NCBI RefSeq assembly: GCF_032118995.1
Contig: NC_092649.1
Location: 19,467,832 to 19,531,831 of the forward strand
Reading direction: 5' to 3'
DNA length: 64,000 nucleotides
DNA from: Asterias amurensis
Taxonomy: Eukaryota; Echinodermata; Asteroidea; Forcipulatida; Asteriidae
Position 1 is the stretch's first letter; the number at the start of each line of letters is the position of its first letter. The notes below the pieces were generated by a model that saw nothing but the letters and a program-made list of their open reading frames with translations, made no database searches and had not been told where the DNA came from. Position numbers and translations under genes: made by a program. Below, in pieces: positions 21,989 to 32,443 of the stretch.

Positions 21989-22125
21989 CCATTCCAGAAG
22001 TGACCGGTGCTGAGTCTTAAATGCAGAAACAGAACCTAATTGCTGTTGTCTGATGCAGGCTCCAAATCGACAACAGGAGTAGAGGTCATGCGATAGCAAA
22101 ATGCCCAGCCAGATGAGCCGCATTT
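21989..22125 (-). CDS. unit B penultimate exon
   Basis: From a CGGCAG| acceptor it reads MRLIWLGILLSHDLYSCCRF then GACIRQQQLGSVSAF..., ending LLEW at TGG|GTGAGT. It is open for 45 codons in the phase of the last exon. Unit A has a stop in the first part of this stretch, so this copy looks closer to the ancestral exon. Confidence 0.4.
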
Positions 22126-22329
22126 CTGCCGCTTAGGTCTACCAACCGTCGCAGTCGGTTTTGGGGCAGCGAAAATGCGCCTTGAGCATGGTATTCAAAC
22201 CAATAACTGTGTGATAATGCAAACACACACACACCAAAACAACAACATGAACTCAAACAAATTGCAAGCAACACTCTCAATAACAGCAAAATGAAGCAGA
22301 GAGGAGTTTAAACTGAAAATGAAACACCA

Positions 22330-22530
22330 ATTAACAGCGCCTAGGTCTACCAATCGCAGTGGGTTTTGGGGCGGCGGAAACATGCCTTGAGCGTGGCATT
22401 CCCGAACCAAGAAGTGTGATCATGCAAACACACAGAACCCAAAACAACAACATGAACTCTAACAAATTGCAAATAACACTCTCAATAACAGCAGAGAGGA
22501 GTTTAAAGTGCAAATGAAACTCCAATTAAC
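22330..22530 (-). repeat. extra tandem copy of the pre-terminal segment
   Basis: CCCCAAAACCCACTGCGATTGG and surrounding GT-rich intron repeat the segment at 22.13-22.29 kb in diverged form. Unit A has only one copy (16.25-16.45 kb). Confidence 0.7.
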
Positions 22531-23595
22531 AGCAAACGCAACAGAGAGAAATTGAAAACTTTTACAAAACTGATTTGCTTAAGCACAAGAAAAAATGTAA
22601 CAGAAACAAAAGTGAAGTGTATTTTGCCATGGGGAACGTCGAAAGCCTTCCTGTAACAAAACAAATAGTAGACTTCAAATAATTACTTTCAAATGAATTG
22701 CTTTCCCTTTTTATCAAAAATAACATTTTTATCAAAAAAAATTGAAAAACACCAACAATTTGGAAGACTATTCTGAGGAACTTGTGCAGAACATGATTAT
22801 TACATAGGCCTACAAGCATCAGTGAATTGAGGAAACCTGAATTCTTAAAACAGTTCAGGAGGTTTTGGTGTTGGTGTAAACTTTGATTTTGGTCAAATTG
22901 ATTCTTCCACAAGAAAGTTTCACTTAACCCTATCAGGAACGGGCATTTTCAGACTTAGAAAGAAAGGGGAGACATAGTGGGCCCCCTTGGGATTTTCTGA
23001 AGTTCTAGAGTTATTGTTATGATGATATAATTATTTTTTATATGTATGGGATTTGAGGGATATCAATAGTTTCAAACATTAATCATCAGAAGGCACCTTT
23101 GGTTATTAATTGACCGCTGTTGTGGGCGCTGTAATTGTTGGTCTATCACATTTTTTTTGCGACAACATTTTTTTTCACTTTAAGATTGGTATTTTTTATA
23201 AAATGACCTTAGAAAATTATTGTTTAAAGTCATAAATTTTTATGGTGGTAAGATGCAGCATTAAAAAGCTACAGGCACAAATATGGTAGAGGGCACCATG
23301 TACCCCCCAACTTCATGGTAGGGTTTTAATGTAATTTAGAGTTTCTATGTGAAAATGAAGCAAAAAGAGCAGTATTACTAGGATTTTTTCCTAGCATGTG
23401 TCCTCATCAACCTTTCCATATCCTATACTTCTTTGTCACTCCACTCAAAATGTGTTGTACTTAATAAGATTGGTACAAGACCATGAGCCTAGTGGCCCCA
23501 GTTCTTCTGAATCCTTCACTTTGGATACTGAAGAAGAAATTGGGATTGTATGGTTTTAAACCCTACAATCCCAATTCCTTCCTAACTTAAACTTA

Positions 23596-23691
23596 CCCCG
23601 TTTACACAGAAGGTAGTTCTTTATGGCAGGTTGTATGATGATACTTGGGTCTCAGACATTCAATTGTTGACACGTAGATGTTTTGGAGACT
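23596..23691 (-). pseudogene. unit B exon-like copy 1
   Basis: The acceptor TTTTTCCAG| is followed by SLQNIYVSTIECLRPKYHH, clearly related to LSLQNIYLPTMSETH of unit A. A shift and a TAA follow. The donor is GTAAGT. Confidence 0.45.
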
Positions 23692-23746
23692 GGAAAAACA
23701 AAAGAAACACACCTTTTGGTTAAAAACATTATTTCTGAACCCAACA

Positions 23747-24033
23747 CCCATTTCAGACAGGCGCTCCAGAACCAAATTCTGAATTAAGTACATGAAAATT
23801 TAAACGTCTGAAGCAGTTAGGAGCGACTGGACGCGCTAGCAGTCAAAAGATCGACTGTTGCAATCGTTTGGAACGACTCTGGAGGGCCTCGGTTTCAGAC
23901 GTCGAACTTGTCATGAGCCGAGCAAATGTAAAAAGATTGCCTGTCTGAAAGAAGAAGTTATTAGGGTCGGCCTAGACTCGCTCCTAATCTAATTGGTTTG
24001 GCGCAACTATGGCGCGCCTGTCTGAAACGGGTG
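23747..24033. mobile_element. MITE with CAGACAGGCGC ends
   Basis: The ends CCCATTTCAGACAGGCGC and GCGCGCCTGTCTGAAACGGG are inverted repeats. The interior has TCAGACGTC-type words and GGAGCGACTGGACGCG. A second copy lies at 42144-42370, next to the CFAP54 stop codon. Confidence 0.7.
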
Positions 24034-24171
24034 TAACTTGGTTCATCATAGGCCCACGAAAGTCATTATTTGTATAATCAAAATAACAGTATGAGCAGCT
24101 AAAGAGGAATTTTTTCTCAAAACTCCACTTTTTCATGACTGATGTCATCAATTCTTATGTATTACTTAAGT

Positions 24172-24752
24172 TTAAAGTCACCTGGAAATAGATTTTTTTT
24201 TCTTTCAAACATAAGAGTATATGCTTACGAACAATAAAACAATTTTTTTAGTAATTGTTTGTCACGATTTATATGTTTAAAAAATATATAAAGTTGTTTG
24301 GGGGGCTGACTCCGCCTACCCCTTTTGTGACGTCAATCGAGGCAGACTTTGCCTGCAATGTGTATAGTAAACATACGTGCAAAGTACATGTACGTCCAAG
24401 TCGTGAGTTGGTACATTTCAAAAAGTGTTTTTTCTGCATTCAGCAGCAACACACCTGGTCGGCATTGCCGGGGAAAAAAAATAATTTTTTTTGAAACGTA
24501 CAAACTCCAACTTGGTCCGTACATGTACTTTGCAATTGTGTTTACTCATACGCATTACAGGCAAAGTCTGCCTCGATTGACGTCACGAACAGCGCCCTCT
24601 CGGGTCGGGGTCTACTCTTAAATTTGTAAATAACATAAGAACAGATTTTTTAAAACCTTAGTTAACTGTTTATTCACATTCCACTCATCAAAACACATAT
24701 ATTAGTGACAAAAGCTTTATTTTGAAAAAATACCACTTCCAGGTGACTTTAA
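24172..24752. mobile_element. short palindromic Kolobok-like element
   Basis: It is TTAA-bounded, with ends TTAAAGTCACCTGGAA and TTCCAGGTGACTTTAA. Its outer parts match the THAP-containing element at 35377-36566. On the minus strand near 24460 it keeps a fragment reading MPTRCVAAEC, the start of the same THAP domain. It looks like an internally deleted, palindromic derivative. Confidence 0.7.
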
Positions 24753-24949
24753 TATTTTCATAGCAAATCTCTGCTTGTTTAACTTGTGTAACTGTATAAG
24801 AGCTGTTGTATTTGAACAGCAAAGAATATAACCTTTTCAATGAATTTTAAATGTGGAATAGAATTCTCTTTTGAAGGAATAATTTAAATAAAGAGTTATC
24901 TGTAATGGTATTATTGCCAGGCCAGAAGTATAATTTGTTACAACCAAGG

Positions 24950-25306
24950 GCACAGTTTCATAAAGCATGTGAGCACAAAAACTTGCTAAGCACAGCCAAA
25001 TATTCCTTATCACACTGGTTTACCAGCCAAAATTGCCAAAGGTTTACACTGTTGCAAGAGGTGCCTCTCACACATAATTTTTGCTCAGCAAAACAATCAA
25101 CTGAGTAGTATTTCCTGCTTAACAGATTGATGAAATTGGGCCAATGTCATTACTTAGAAGGGCCAAATTTCATAAAGCTGTTAGGTGGGAACCATTGGCA
25201 ACAATGTAATCCTTCTGTTATTACGGCTGGTTACTTGTCAGCTTAGCAAGATTTTCCATGCTTAGCAACATTTTTTTGCTCACAGGCGTTGTGAAATTGG
25301 GCCCTG
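24950..25306. repeat. two 'CAATTTCATAAAGC' repeat copies
   Basis: GGGCACAGTTTCATAAAGC...GATGAAATTGGGCC (about 24950-25124) is followed by GGGCCAAATTTCATAAAGC...GTGAAATTGGGCCC (about 25150-25306). Each has inverted ends and TTGCTAAGCA words. Together they look like tandem non-autonomous elements. Confidence 0.6.
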
Positions 25307-25446
25307 CTTGCATGCAAGAGCATTTTCCAATATTAACCTCTCTAAGGAAAAACATCTAACATCTAGGTAGACATTCCGCACAATTACTAAAGAGATCAAT
25401 TTGGGACTAGGTGTAAATATTAAAGGTTTACGTTTTAGAAAATTAC

Positions 25447-25543
25447 CTCACTGGAGACTGCTTGAAGCTCAATAACCATGGGCCAGGCTTGAAAACCTAC
25501 TTTTGATGAGTAGATCACTTCAGAGATGAAAAGCCGCGCCTTA
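25447..25543 (-). pseudogene. unit B exon-like copy 2
   Basis: The acceptor is TTATTGCAG| and the donor is GAG|GTAATT. One frame is open throughout (LFISEVIYSSKVGFQAWPMV then IELQAVSSE). It is one of three fully open copies, with entry phase 2 and exit phase 0. Confidence 0.4.
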
Positions 25544-25818
25544 CTGCAATAAAAATATAAAATGTAAAATCTTTATCCATCATTAACAAACTGTGTCAGA
25601 TAATTTGATAAAATAAAGGTTCAAGATTAATTTTTCTTAAAATCAAATGAAACAAACACTAAAGACAAAAAATTATTTTGATTGCTGTAAAATAGCCAGA
25701 GCAACAGGGCTTTTGCTTAAAAACTTACAGACTTCATTACCAGTGAACCAGGGATCACACCCAAGTCTACAATTGAACCTAGGAAGGCGCCAGTCAGTTT
25801 CCCCTTGATATTTATTTA

Positions 25819-25843
25819 AAAAAAAAAAAAAAAAAAAAAAAAA
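25819..25843 (+). repeat. poly(A) run
   Basis: A run of about 25 A occurs between two diverged copies of a GGGATCACACCCAAG-type sequence also present in the unit A modules. It may be a retroposon tail. Confidence 0.5.
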
Positions 25844-25974
25844 CGGTGACCCCTTTGCTGCTGCTTCCTAGGTGACTTGGGTGCAATCCCCAGCTAAATG
25901 GCGATGACAATTGTATGGCTTCTAATTGGCAAACCCAAAATATTAATTGCAAAATAGGGAGACAGTGTCACCAT

Positions 25975-26075
25975 TACGGCTTGATAGCTCAGTTGGAATC
26001 TCGAGGCATGCTAAGCTGCAGGCCCAGGTTCAAGTGCTGATCTGGTCAATTTTTCTCAGTTCAACCTACCATTGG
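25975..26075 (+). repeat. tRNA-derived SINE
   Basis: An A box in TTGATAGCTCAGTTGG and a B box in AGGTTCAAGTGCTG are followed by the SINE body GGTCAATTTTTCTCAGTTCAAC. The family recurs reversed at 42.7, 54.1, 60.0 and 62.9 kb. Confidence 0.6.
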
Positions 26076-26208
26076 AAAACATCTCCTACTCACTGATGTT
26101 TACATCATGTAAATTTGCTTCGCATTCTGTTTTAAGTATGAACCAGGCTTAACTAGAAGGTTCTTTTTGGGTATAACTTATAAACAATCACTCTTTTAGG
26201 GAAATTAC

Positions 26209-26290
26209 CTCTGGAAAGTGCCATCCGCTCCTTTATAGGTCAGTGTTTGGCATGTTGACCGGTATATCTCTTTGGAGATGGTAAGCCTGA
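26209..26290 (-). pseudogene. unit B exon-like copy 3
   Basis: The acceptor is TTGCAG| and the donor is AG|GTAATT. It reads LTISKEIYRSTCQTLTYKG without a stop in that frame. The second half is out of frame with the WPMIKELQ consensus. Confidence 0.4.
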
Positions 26291-26649
26291 CTGCAATACA
26301 AACAAAATGCACTTTGCAACATCAAAGATTTGTTTTGTACTTTCAAATGAAAATAAATAAACTAATTAAACACATAAAAGAAGGTCATGGAGGAGTTGTG
26401 CTTAGCAGGATTATTTTGAAAAGTGGAATCAAAATATCAAGCATTGTCATTAGAGACGACAGATGCCTAAAGACAATCTTTTCAGGATGGATGTTGGTAT
26501 CAACTTGTTGGATGATTTTATTATCTGTGAGTTCTCAGATAAACCAAGTAATTTTCCTGCAAATTAAAAGTGCTGCTGTAGGCTTCTGGTAACCAAAGGT
26601 TTTCATTGCCATTAATTTTAAGAGTGATGACCAAAAGTATACCTTCCCT

Positions 26650-27040
26650 TTAAAGGAACACGTTGCCTTGGATCGGTCGAGTTGGTCTTTGAAAAGCGTT
26701 TGTAACCGTTTGTTATAAAATGCATACGATTAGAAAGATATTTTAAAAGAAGAATATAATGATCCACACAAGTATCACTCGAAATTGCGTGGTTTTCCTC
26801 TTACCTCGTCGACAAACACGGTCGGCCATTTATGGGAGTCAAATTTTTGACTCCCACAAATGGCCAACCGTGTTAGTTTACAAAATTAAAGGAAAACCAC
26901 GCAATTTCGAGGCAAATATGTGTGGATCATTGTATTCTACTTTTAAAACATCTTTCCAACCATATGCATTTTATAACAAATGGTTACAAAACGCTTTTTA
27001 TAGACCAACTCGTCCGATCCAAGGCAACGTGTTCCTTTAA
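26650..27040. mobile_element. T2/Kolobok-type MITE, copy 1
   Basis: TTAA-bounded with ends TTAAAGGAACACGTTGCCTT and its inverse, and palindromic almost throughout around GACTCCCACAAATGG. Copy 2 is at 41688-42077. TTAAAGG ends with TTAA duplications are the hallmark of the T2-MITE/Kolobok group described in Xenopus. Confidence 0.8.
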
Positions 27041-27152
27041 AACCAGACTAAACAGTTCCCCAACAAGCCTGTTTATCCTTGAAAGATTGCTAAACAACAT
27101 TCACAAGGGACTAGGTTTCAATTAGTTAAATGTTACTCTGTCCTGAACTAAC

Positions 27153-27241
27153 CTTTCACTAGAGAGTGCAGCTCCTTTATCATAATCCAGTCTTGAATAT
27201 CTTCTTGGTGACGGGCAGATATCTCTTTGGAGATGGTAAGA
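27153..27241 (-). pseudogene. unit B exon-like copy 4
   Basis: The acceptor is ATTGCAG| and the donor is AAAG|GTTAGT. It is open as LTISKEISARHQEDIQDWIM then IKELHSLVK. Entry is phase 2, like the unit A exons, and exit is phase 1. Confidence 0.4.
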
Positions 27242-27354
27242 CTGCAATCCAACAAAAAGTACCATTTATTGTCAATCAATACTATCCATCATTAAAACAG
27301 TAAGCTTCCGATAAATAAAATGTCTTTAACTTCCTTGGCATTTTTTCTGCATGT

Positions 27355-27810
27355 TTAAAGGCACTGGACACTTTGGTAGTTACTCACTACTCAAAATAGT
27401 TAGGCCTATTAGCATAAAAACTTGTTTGGTAATGAACAATGGAGAGCTGTTGATAGTAAAAACATTGTGAAAAACAGCTACCACTGAAGTAACATAGTTT
27501 TTGAGAAAGAGAATACTTCTCACTCAAATATAAAAAGACTTCAGAAGCCGATTTCACAGAGGAAGAAAGTTCATCGCTAAACAAATTGTCAACATTACCA
27601 TTGTGGGTTGTATTGTGCACCACACTTTACTTTAGCAACTAAGATTAATTTGAAGTTAAGATCCATCTTAGCTTATTTGTTAAATCGGCCTTTTATGAGG
27701 CATCTGAAAGCACACAAATTTGTACAAGGGTGTGTTTTCTTTCATTATTATCTTGCAACTTCGATGATCAATTGAGTCAGAATTTTTCACAGATTTGTTC
27801 TTGTATGCAT
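27355..27810. mobile_element. MITE with TTAAAGGCACTGGACAC end, truncated
   Basis: The left end and interior match the family at 31689 and 54379 in part. The right end is missing or too diverged to place. Confidence 0.5.
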
Positions 27811-27949
27811 GTAGGGATCTGCCTAAAAAAAATAAATAATGTGATCCCTTTGCTGTTGCTTCCCTTGTGAAAAGTATGAACCATGCTTAACTAGAAACCT
27901 CTGTTTGGGTGTAATTATTCAAACTGTACTTTTAAGAAATTCTTCTTAC

Positions 27950-28034
27950 AGGATACTTGCAGCTCCTTCATCATAAGCTAGTCTTGGACATCCATTTGTT
28001 GACAGGTAGATCTCTTCGGAGTTGTTAAGCTTTA
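27950..28034 (-). pseudogene. unit B exon-like copy 5
   Basis: It reads LNNSEEIYLSTNGCPRLAYD with a good donor (CCT|GTAAGA). In the frame that fits the VQDW theme, the tryptophan codon is TAG. Confidence 0.4.
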
Positions 28035-28039
28035 CTATA

Positions 28040-29250
28040 ACACAGACAAAATACAGTTTTCAACGTTAGTGTTATACAATATCCATAATTTAAAACAGTA
28101 AGATTCAAATAATTTGCTTTGCCCCTAGGATCTGTTTCGTGCTTTTAATTCAACTTAATGTGTTTTTTTGTAATGAATTGCGGCATTCAAATAAATGTTA
28201 CTGAATCAAAAATAAATTTACAACAACACGGAAAATAACACAAACGGGCAAAGTTTTTGAGGGGTTTGTGCTGATCAGAACTATTTTGAATGTTGCAATT
28301 AAAATATCAAGCAACAGTTGTCATAAGAGATGTCAAATGCCTCAAACAGTTCTTTAAAGATTGGTGCTGGTGTGACTTTAATTAAGTAGTGAGCTTTCAG
28401 AATTAATATGAAGACAAATGGCACGCAAACGGTTAGATGTAAAAAGCGAAAGGTTACTACACATATTAATGTGAAGCATTTGGAGAGAACTGGAATTCCA
28501 AACTCTTAAAAACCCAAGAGAAAACTGGAACCCAGTCTGTCAATTCTTAAAAGATTATCAAACAACATAAAAATGCATTTAGATCATTCTTACTACAAGA
28601 AAATTGGTAATACAAACATACATTCTGGGCTCTGCACACTCGAGCGTGGATGATACTTCATGCGAATACAATTTTCTTGAGCCACAATTGGAAAACAGGG
28701 CATACCGATTGTTTGCACCATATAAATTTGCTTCTTACTTCTTAATGTCGGGAAATGGAATTTTTCATGTGAAGTATAAACCAGGGACCAAATTCACCAA
28801 AGTCATGAATTGCTAGAAAACAGCACATCCATCACACTTGTGTCGTCGCTGGTTTTGCATTTCTCAAAAGTAATCGCAGTTGCGATAATATAAAAAGGAA
28901 AAAATTAAAATTTTGCTTAGAGATTGGTTTAAGCAATCGGTTGAAACGCTTTTAATTTTCAAAATGTAATGATTGAAAGCGGCCCCAGGCATGCAGGGGC
29001 ACCGTTGTCATGATCAAAGCCACCTGTGGCTGTACATGAAATTATGAACTCTCATCAAGTTACTACATGCCTATACCCTCCCTCGGCATCATATCTATGG
29101 AGGGCACGGGTGCATGCAGTATCTACATAAGAGTTCATAATTCCATACATGTACATTCACATTCAAGCTCCGATTTTGATGACACCACCCCTTTAACTAC
29201 ATGTAGCATCTATTTTTATGTATTTATTAAAACTTCATGTTTTAGGAGTT
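28040..29250. other. unit B intron without recognised features
   Basis: AT-rich sequence with no convincing exon or repeat boundary. A word like the modules' TATGAACCAGG occurs near 28780, suggesting diverged module sequence. Confidence 0.35.
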
Positions 29251-29253
29251 TAC

Positions 29254-29348
29254 CTCTAACAGGAGAGTGCTTGCAGCTCATTTATTACAGGCCATTCTTT
29301 GACATCTACTTGTTGACGGGTATATTTTGTCGGAGATGTAAAGTCTTC
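29254..29348 (-). pseudogene. unit B exon-like copy 6
   Basis: The acceptor is GTGTTTCAG| and the donor is GAG|GTAAAC. It starts LYISDKIYPSTSRCQR, and a shifted frame then gives EWPVINELQALS before a stop. The VQDWPMIKELQALS theme is recognisable but broken. Confidence 0.4.
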
Positions 29349-29889
29349 CTGAAACACAAATACATGGAGAATGGATACAAATGAAGGAAACAAACAAAAG
29401 AAAAAAGATATTGGAAAAACTTAGTGCAAATCAGCATTGTTATATGACTGCTGAAAAAAACAAGCACACAGAGAGGTTTTGGGGATGTAAACAGTCTGAA
29501 CAAAATCTCTTCATGGTGGTGTGGTATGAATTGCTTTTAGTGAGCTCTCAGAATGAATCAATTATTATAAAAAGCCAAAGTTGACTTTTGAAAACTGTGT
29601 TTGACATCGACCAGACCATCTCCAATGAGCTGGAATTCCGACCTCTCAAAATCCAAACAAAACATCAAACCCAATCTGATTTTAACAACAGACATTCTGA
29701 ATACACTTACACTTGGTAGATACTTCATGCAAAACACAAATGCTAAACTAATTTTCTTCTGCATAATTGGAAAAAAACCCAGACGCATACTGATTGTTTT
29801 CATTATGAAATTTTGTTCTAATTCCTTAATGCCATGTGAAGTATGGGCCAGGCTTAACTAGAGAGCTCTATCTAGGTGGAAGTATTAAA

Positions 29890-29970
29890 ACTAAGCCTTA
29901 ACTGGAGAGTGCTTGAAGCTCCTTTCACAGGCCAGTATTTGACATTTGGAGATGGTAAACCTACTAAAAA
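29890..29970 (-). pseudogene. unit B exon-like copy 7 (internally deleted)
   Basis: It keeps the edges of the exon (CATCTCCAAA and CAAGCACTCTCCAGTTAAGG) but lacks the middle that codes IYLST, and has no clear donor. Confidence 0.35.
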
Positions 29971-30364
29971 AAAAAATGTACATTTAGCAATATTATAGAA
30001 ACGTTGAATGCTATGAGGAAATGTTGACTGCTATGAGGGGCACAAAGGCCCAAGGTGATGTGAAAGACAAGACTATGCCAGAAGCAAAGCTGAGGTAAAA
30101 AAAAAGAGATTTTTAATTATCACCACCTGGTAACACCCAGGTCGGTGGTTGGCCCATGTAAACATACCCTGGATGAAATCAAGGTCTTTTAACAGCAGCC
30201 AGCCACTAACCAAGATTCATATTGCAGACAAAAGTTAACAGCATGAAACCAGTCACAAATAGTACATAAGGAATAATTTGGCTGGTGACCTTATTCTGGT
30301 AAGCAGAGATTTTAAGCAGAGACCTCTGTTTCGGTGTAGTTATTAAAACTTGTTAGGAATTTAC

Positions 30365-30495
30365 CTTGAATGGAGAGTGCTTGCAGCTACTTGCACAGGC
30401 CAGTCTTTGACATCTCACTTGTTGACGGGTAGATCTCTTTGGAGATGCTAAGCCTACTAATGACATGCTAAGCCTATGAGATGCTAAGCCTACTC
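30365..30495 (-). pseudogene. unit B exon-like copy 8 with small triplication
   Basis: The donor AAG|GTAAAT is good. A CAACAA|GTGAGA word sits where unit A mini-exons have their donor. At 30447-30493 the word AGGCTTAGCAT occurs three times. Confidence 0.4.
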
Positions 30496-30732
30496 CAACA
30501 CAAACAAAATACACATTAGCAATATTTAAGTAATAACAACCATTAGCGATAATTCATAAATACCCAAAGAGTTTGTTCTCTCTGACTGTGGTCATGTTGG
30601 GGTGTATTTAACAAATACCGACTCTGTGAACTAGCAAAACAAATGGCTCATATTGTACAGTAAAAGTTTTGAATACAATTGGCTTGTTATACATGAACTG
30701 TCGAGTCTACTGTTTTATTTGTGCCTAACTAC

Positions 30733-31092
30733 TAAGCTTGGGAGATATCACGATATTATCGAATATCGCGATATTAATTTGGAAACGATTTCGATATCGG
30801 ATGGATTTGGTTTTAATCGAAATATCGATATATCGCGATATATCGCGATATCGATTAAATATTGCGATGTATTTGCTAGCTGAGACATCTTGCACCCCAT
30901 AGGTTTGGAGTAAAACCAGAAGAATATGTCATTAGAACACCTCTCTTATGCTATGACTGTCTCTTCTACAACTTTCACTTGGAGTTTAAAGAATGATGAT
31001 GTCAAATTTAATTAATCGCGATTATATCGAATATCGCGATATATTGCCGGCGATATATCGTGAATAAAATAAATCGATATCGCCCAAGCTTA
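30733..31092. mobile_element. hAT-like MITE with 8-bp target duplication
   Basis: The ends are TAAGCTTGGG and CCCAAGCTTA. Flanks CTAACTAC at 30725-30732 and 31093-31100 form an 8-bp duplication, as hAT elements make. The interior is packed with GATATCGCGATATATCG words that can self-pair. Confidence 0.75.
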
Positions 31093-31099
31093 CTAACTA

Positions 31100-31688
31100 C
31101 TATTGTTTTTTTGTTTTTGGCAATAAGAGAATGCGCCAAATGCACAAGCAAATCGTGCATATGCCCGAGCATGCAGGCATTACATCAATTTAAGCTGGTA
31201 CTCCCATCAAAACCAACATAATGCTCAGCATCAAGCAGAACACCAACCAAAGTATTTCTATTATGGCGATGTTAATTTTCAAAGCTCATGGTTCTTAAAA
31301 GATGCATAAATAGATATTCATAAGTACCCCAGACAGTTTCTCTACTCCTATTGGTGGAGAGCGTGAGAGCGTATCAAGTGGGTGTGCATAAACCTTTTGT
31401 TAATGCACACTGGAGGTCTGTTTATACATGTTATAACAAGCTGGCTTCCGCGTGTCGGGCGTGCAAGATTATCACGCGGAACGCAATTCATAGCTATCAG
31501 CGCGTAATCTAAGCACGCGCGCATGCGTACACACAACCCATGCGCATCAAACAGATTCTTCACAAAGTTTTGGAAACAATATTTCAAACCTCGAATTTTC
31601 AATAGTTAAAGTGTCTATAACTGTATTTTTTAACGTTTTTTAACAAAAGGGCATTTATGAATGGGAATAAAAGAGTAGTGACTTGTTC
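31100..31688. other. no gene seen
   Basis: Unit B intron sequence. A 31490-31550 stretch has GCGCGCATGCGTAC-type alternating purine-pyrimidine words. No other structure is seen. Confidence 0.35.
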
Positions 31689-32094
31689 TTAAAGGCAGTG
31701 GACACTATTGGTAATTGTCAAAGACAAGCCTTCACAGTTGGTGTATCTCAACATATGCATAAAATAACAAACCTGTGAAAATTTGAGCTCAATCGGTCAT
31801 CGAACTTGCGAGATAATAATGAAAGAAAAAACACCCTTGTCACACGAAAAAGCACCCTTGTCACATGAAGTTGTGTGCGTTTAGATGGTCTATTTCGAGA
31901 CCTCAAGTTCCAAATCTGAGGTCTCGAAATCAAATTTGTGGAAAATTACTTCTTTCTCGAAAACTATGGCACTTCAGAGGGAGCCGTTTCTCACAATGTT
32001 TTATACCATCAACCTCTACCCATTATTCGTCACCATGAAGCCTTTATGCTTATAATTATTTTGAGTTATTACCAATAGTGTCCACTGCCTTTAA
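31689..32094. mobile_element. T2/Kolobok-type MITE, TTAAAGGCAGTGG family
   Basis: The ends TTAAAGGCAGTGGACAC and GTGTCCACTGCCTTTAA sit at TTAA sites. The palindromic middle is around CGAGACCTCAAGTTCC. Related copies are at 54379-54762 and 61211-61594. Confidence 0.8.
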
Positions 32095-32443
32095 ACGTCC
32101 GTTTAAAACCTTGCAAGAACACTACTGCAAAAGTTGATCTGCACATGAAAACAATACAATACAAAACTATCTGCAAAAACTGCATGGTTTTTGTGCCGCA
32201 GTATTAAGTGGACTGAGCTAAAGGCAAGGTCTGTCAACAGCAGCCAGCCACCAACTAAGATCATAACCACTTAGTAAAAACAGTGGTTCCAATTGTATTA
32301 GAGCTGCCTAAATCAGGAAAACTTTTTTTTCTGCCGAGCAAAAGTGATGAGGCCTGATTTTTACTTCTTGTGAATTTCACAAGCTAAATTAATTTTACTA
32401 CATGTACCGATTGCTTGCATCATGTTTAGTTGGTTCGTATTAC

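Larger units (their letters stand above)
16000..22660. repeat. inner palindrome (inverted duplication) centred near 18.94 kb
   Basis: Sequence from about 16.05 to 18.94 kb is repeated inverted from 18.95 to about 22.65 kb. The innermost unique parts (17.1-18.07 against 20.52-21.5 kb) differ at only a few positions. The penultimate exon region differs more, and beyond 22.6 kb similarity to 14.9-16.0 kb is lower but still visible. The right arm has an extra tandem copy of one segment (22.33-22.53 kb). The arms differ, which argues against a simple assembly duplication. Confidence 0.85.
22660..24040 (-). other. diverged outer arm, mirror of 14.9-16.0 kb
   Basis: Matches to the unit A module can be followed in reverse: CACTTAACCCTATCAGGAACGGG resembles the AGGGTCAAGTGAAACTT region, and the 23.6 kb block resembles the 84-bp exon. 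Indels are frequent. It holds the exon-like copy at 23.6 kb and a MITE at 23.75 kb. Confidence 0.55.
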
